Positions 63,338-64,000 of a stretch of 64,000 nucleotides of DNA are shown in pieces. The notes under the pieces were generated by a model. The model did not search any database. It saw only the letters and a list, made by a program, of their open reading frames with translations, and was not told the DNA's origin. The translations under genes and the position numbers were made by a program. How positions within the stretch are numbered: the first letter of the stretch is position 1; every line of letters begins with the position of its first letter. The stretch is from Streptomyces spinosisporus (GTDB taxonomy: Bacteria; Actinomycetota; Actinomycetes; Streptomycetales; Streptomycetaceae): positions 186,001 to 250,000 of the forward strand of contig NZ_JALDAX010000015.1 in NCBI RefSeq assembly GCF_022698145.1. Reading direction: 5' to 3'.

Positions 63338-64000
63338 TCAGCCGCACCCGGTGGGTCGGCCCCGCCCGGCTCCTCGCAGACGCACCGGGTACGCAGGCTC
63401 GCCCGTGCCGTCCTCGGCCTCATGCTCGACCACCACCCGTTGTCCTGCCCAACGGGTGACGTAGCGCTCGAGTTCCGGCTCGTCCCATCCGTCACCCGAG
63501 TCCCGCACGACCAGTCCGCCGCCGGTACGTCCCCGGGCAGGCGCCCACACCTCCAGCTCCAGGCCGCCGTCGCCCCCGCGCACGGGGATGACGGCACCCG
63601 CGCGCGCGAGCACCGGAATCCGCGACAGGGGGGCGTCGAGGAGCGCCTGCCCAGGGCCCTCGTACACCTGCTCCGTCATCGTGTCGTACCAGCGGCCACG
63701 GGGCAGTTGCACCGCACGCCGGTCCGCGCCCGGGTCGAGCACCGGAGCCACCAGCAGGGCGTCGCCCAGCAGGAAGGCGTCCTCGCAGTCCCGCAGCGCA
63801 CGGTCCTCGGGAGCCGACCACCACAGAGGCCGCACATACGGCGCACCCGTGCGCCGGGCCAAATGGGCGAGCGTCATGAAGTACGGCAGCAGCCGCCGGC
63901 GTTCGAGGAGCGCCACGCGCGCGTGCTCCAGCACCTCGGGGCCGAACTCCCACGGTTCCCGGCGCCCGGCGCGCAGACTCGCATGCGTGCGGAACAGCGG
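63338..64000 (-). CDS. GH31 glycoside hydrolase, C-terminal part (cut by window)
   Basis: Frame open to the right edge (221 codons here). The visible C-terminal region reads PLFRTHASL, then WEFGPEV, ERRRLLPYFMTLAHLARRTGAPYVRPLWW, FLLGDALLVAPVLDPGADRRAVQLPRGRWYD and LARAGAVIPVR. This is the end of the GH31 barrel and the following beta-sandwich. Such enzymes are alpha-glucosidases or alpha-xylosidases. The catalytic Asp residues lie beyond the window. Only the stop at 63338 is seen. Confidence 0.88.
   Translation of the reverse strand, partial: PLFRTHASLRAGRREPWEFGPEVLEHARVALLERRRLLPYFMTLAHLARRTGAPYVRPLWWSAPEDRALRDCEDAFLLGDALLVAPVLDPGADRRAVQLPRGRWYDTMTEQVYEGPGQALLDAPLSRIPVLARAGAVIPVRGGDGGLELEVWAPARGRTGGGLVVRDSGDGWDEPELERYVTRWAGQRVVVEHEAEDGTGEPAYPVRLRGAGRGRPTGCG

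Overview
The window is chromosomal DNA from a Streptomyces or a very close relative. It is very GC-rich with G/C-ending codons, and it carries hallmark actinobacterial genes (rbpA, a four-part cvn conservon, a polyprenol-phosphate mannose synthase, a GH18 chitinase behind a DasR/chi-type promoter). From memory, the order acyl-CoA dehydrogenase / chitinase / AsnC / amidohydrolase / mannose synthase / fxsA / rbpA / MFS / GDPD matches the SCO14xx core region of S. coelicolor. I saw no insertion sequence, phage gene, CRISPR array, rRNA or tRNA.

Layout. 0-12.7 kb: a PH-domain protein (cut by the left edge), two CNNM/HlyC-type CBS membrane proteins, a TPR-AAA ATPase, a uridine-kinase-like P-loop protein, a gene carrying the only TTA (bldA) codon I found, an APC permease, a Tat-exported C39 peptidase, a tiny membrane protein, a TetR regulator and the chitinase. 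12.7-25.2 kb: acyl-CoA dehydrogenase, a DUF/phosphotransferase pair, a CxxC protein, an AsnC regulator, amidohydrolase, Ppm1, FxsA, RbpA (behind a textbook SigR promoter), a UMF1-type MFS protein, GDPD and YczE. 25.2-34.5 kb: a MocR (YczR-like) regulator whose frame runs into the antisense of an FtsK-like ATPase, a 64-aa membrane partner, ankyrin and HEAT-repeat proteins, and a glycosyltransferase / glycosyltransferase / SGNH hydrolase operon in which the second gene is frameshifted.

34.6-40 kb: a 5-oxoproline utilisation operon (MFS, YcsI-type hydro-lyase, pxpA, pxpB, pxpC) facing a GntR regulator, with a perfect palindrome between them. 40-47.2 kb: a three-gene operon resembling the kleisin/KITE/SMC parts of MksBEF or Wadjet (JetABC), with no JetD-type nuclease in the window. 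This is the best candidate for an undescribed system. 48-56.3 kb: a conservon (cvnA-cvnB-cvnC-cvnD) interrupted by a gene for a fused ATP-dependent 5-oxoprolinase/hydantoinase. 56.3-64 kb: a solitary glycerol kinase, an EAL-CBS-GGDEF protein, a thiolase/OB-fold pair, a VanX-like dipeptidase, a NUDIX hydrolase and the 3' end of a GH31 glycosidase.

Function is inferred from motifs and remembered family knowledge. No search was run. Most calls are secure at family level and less secure at substrate level.
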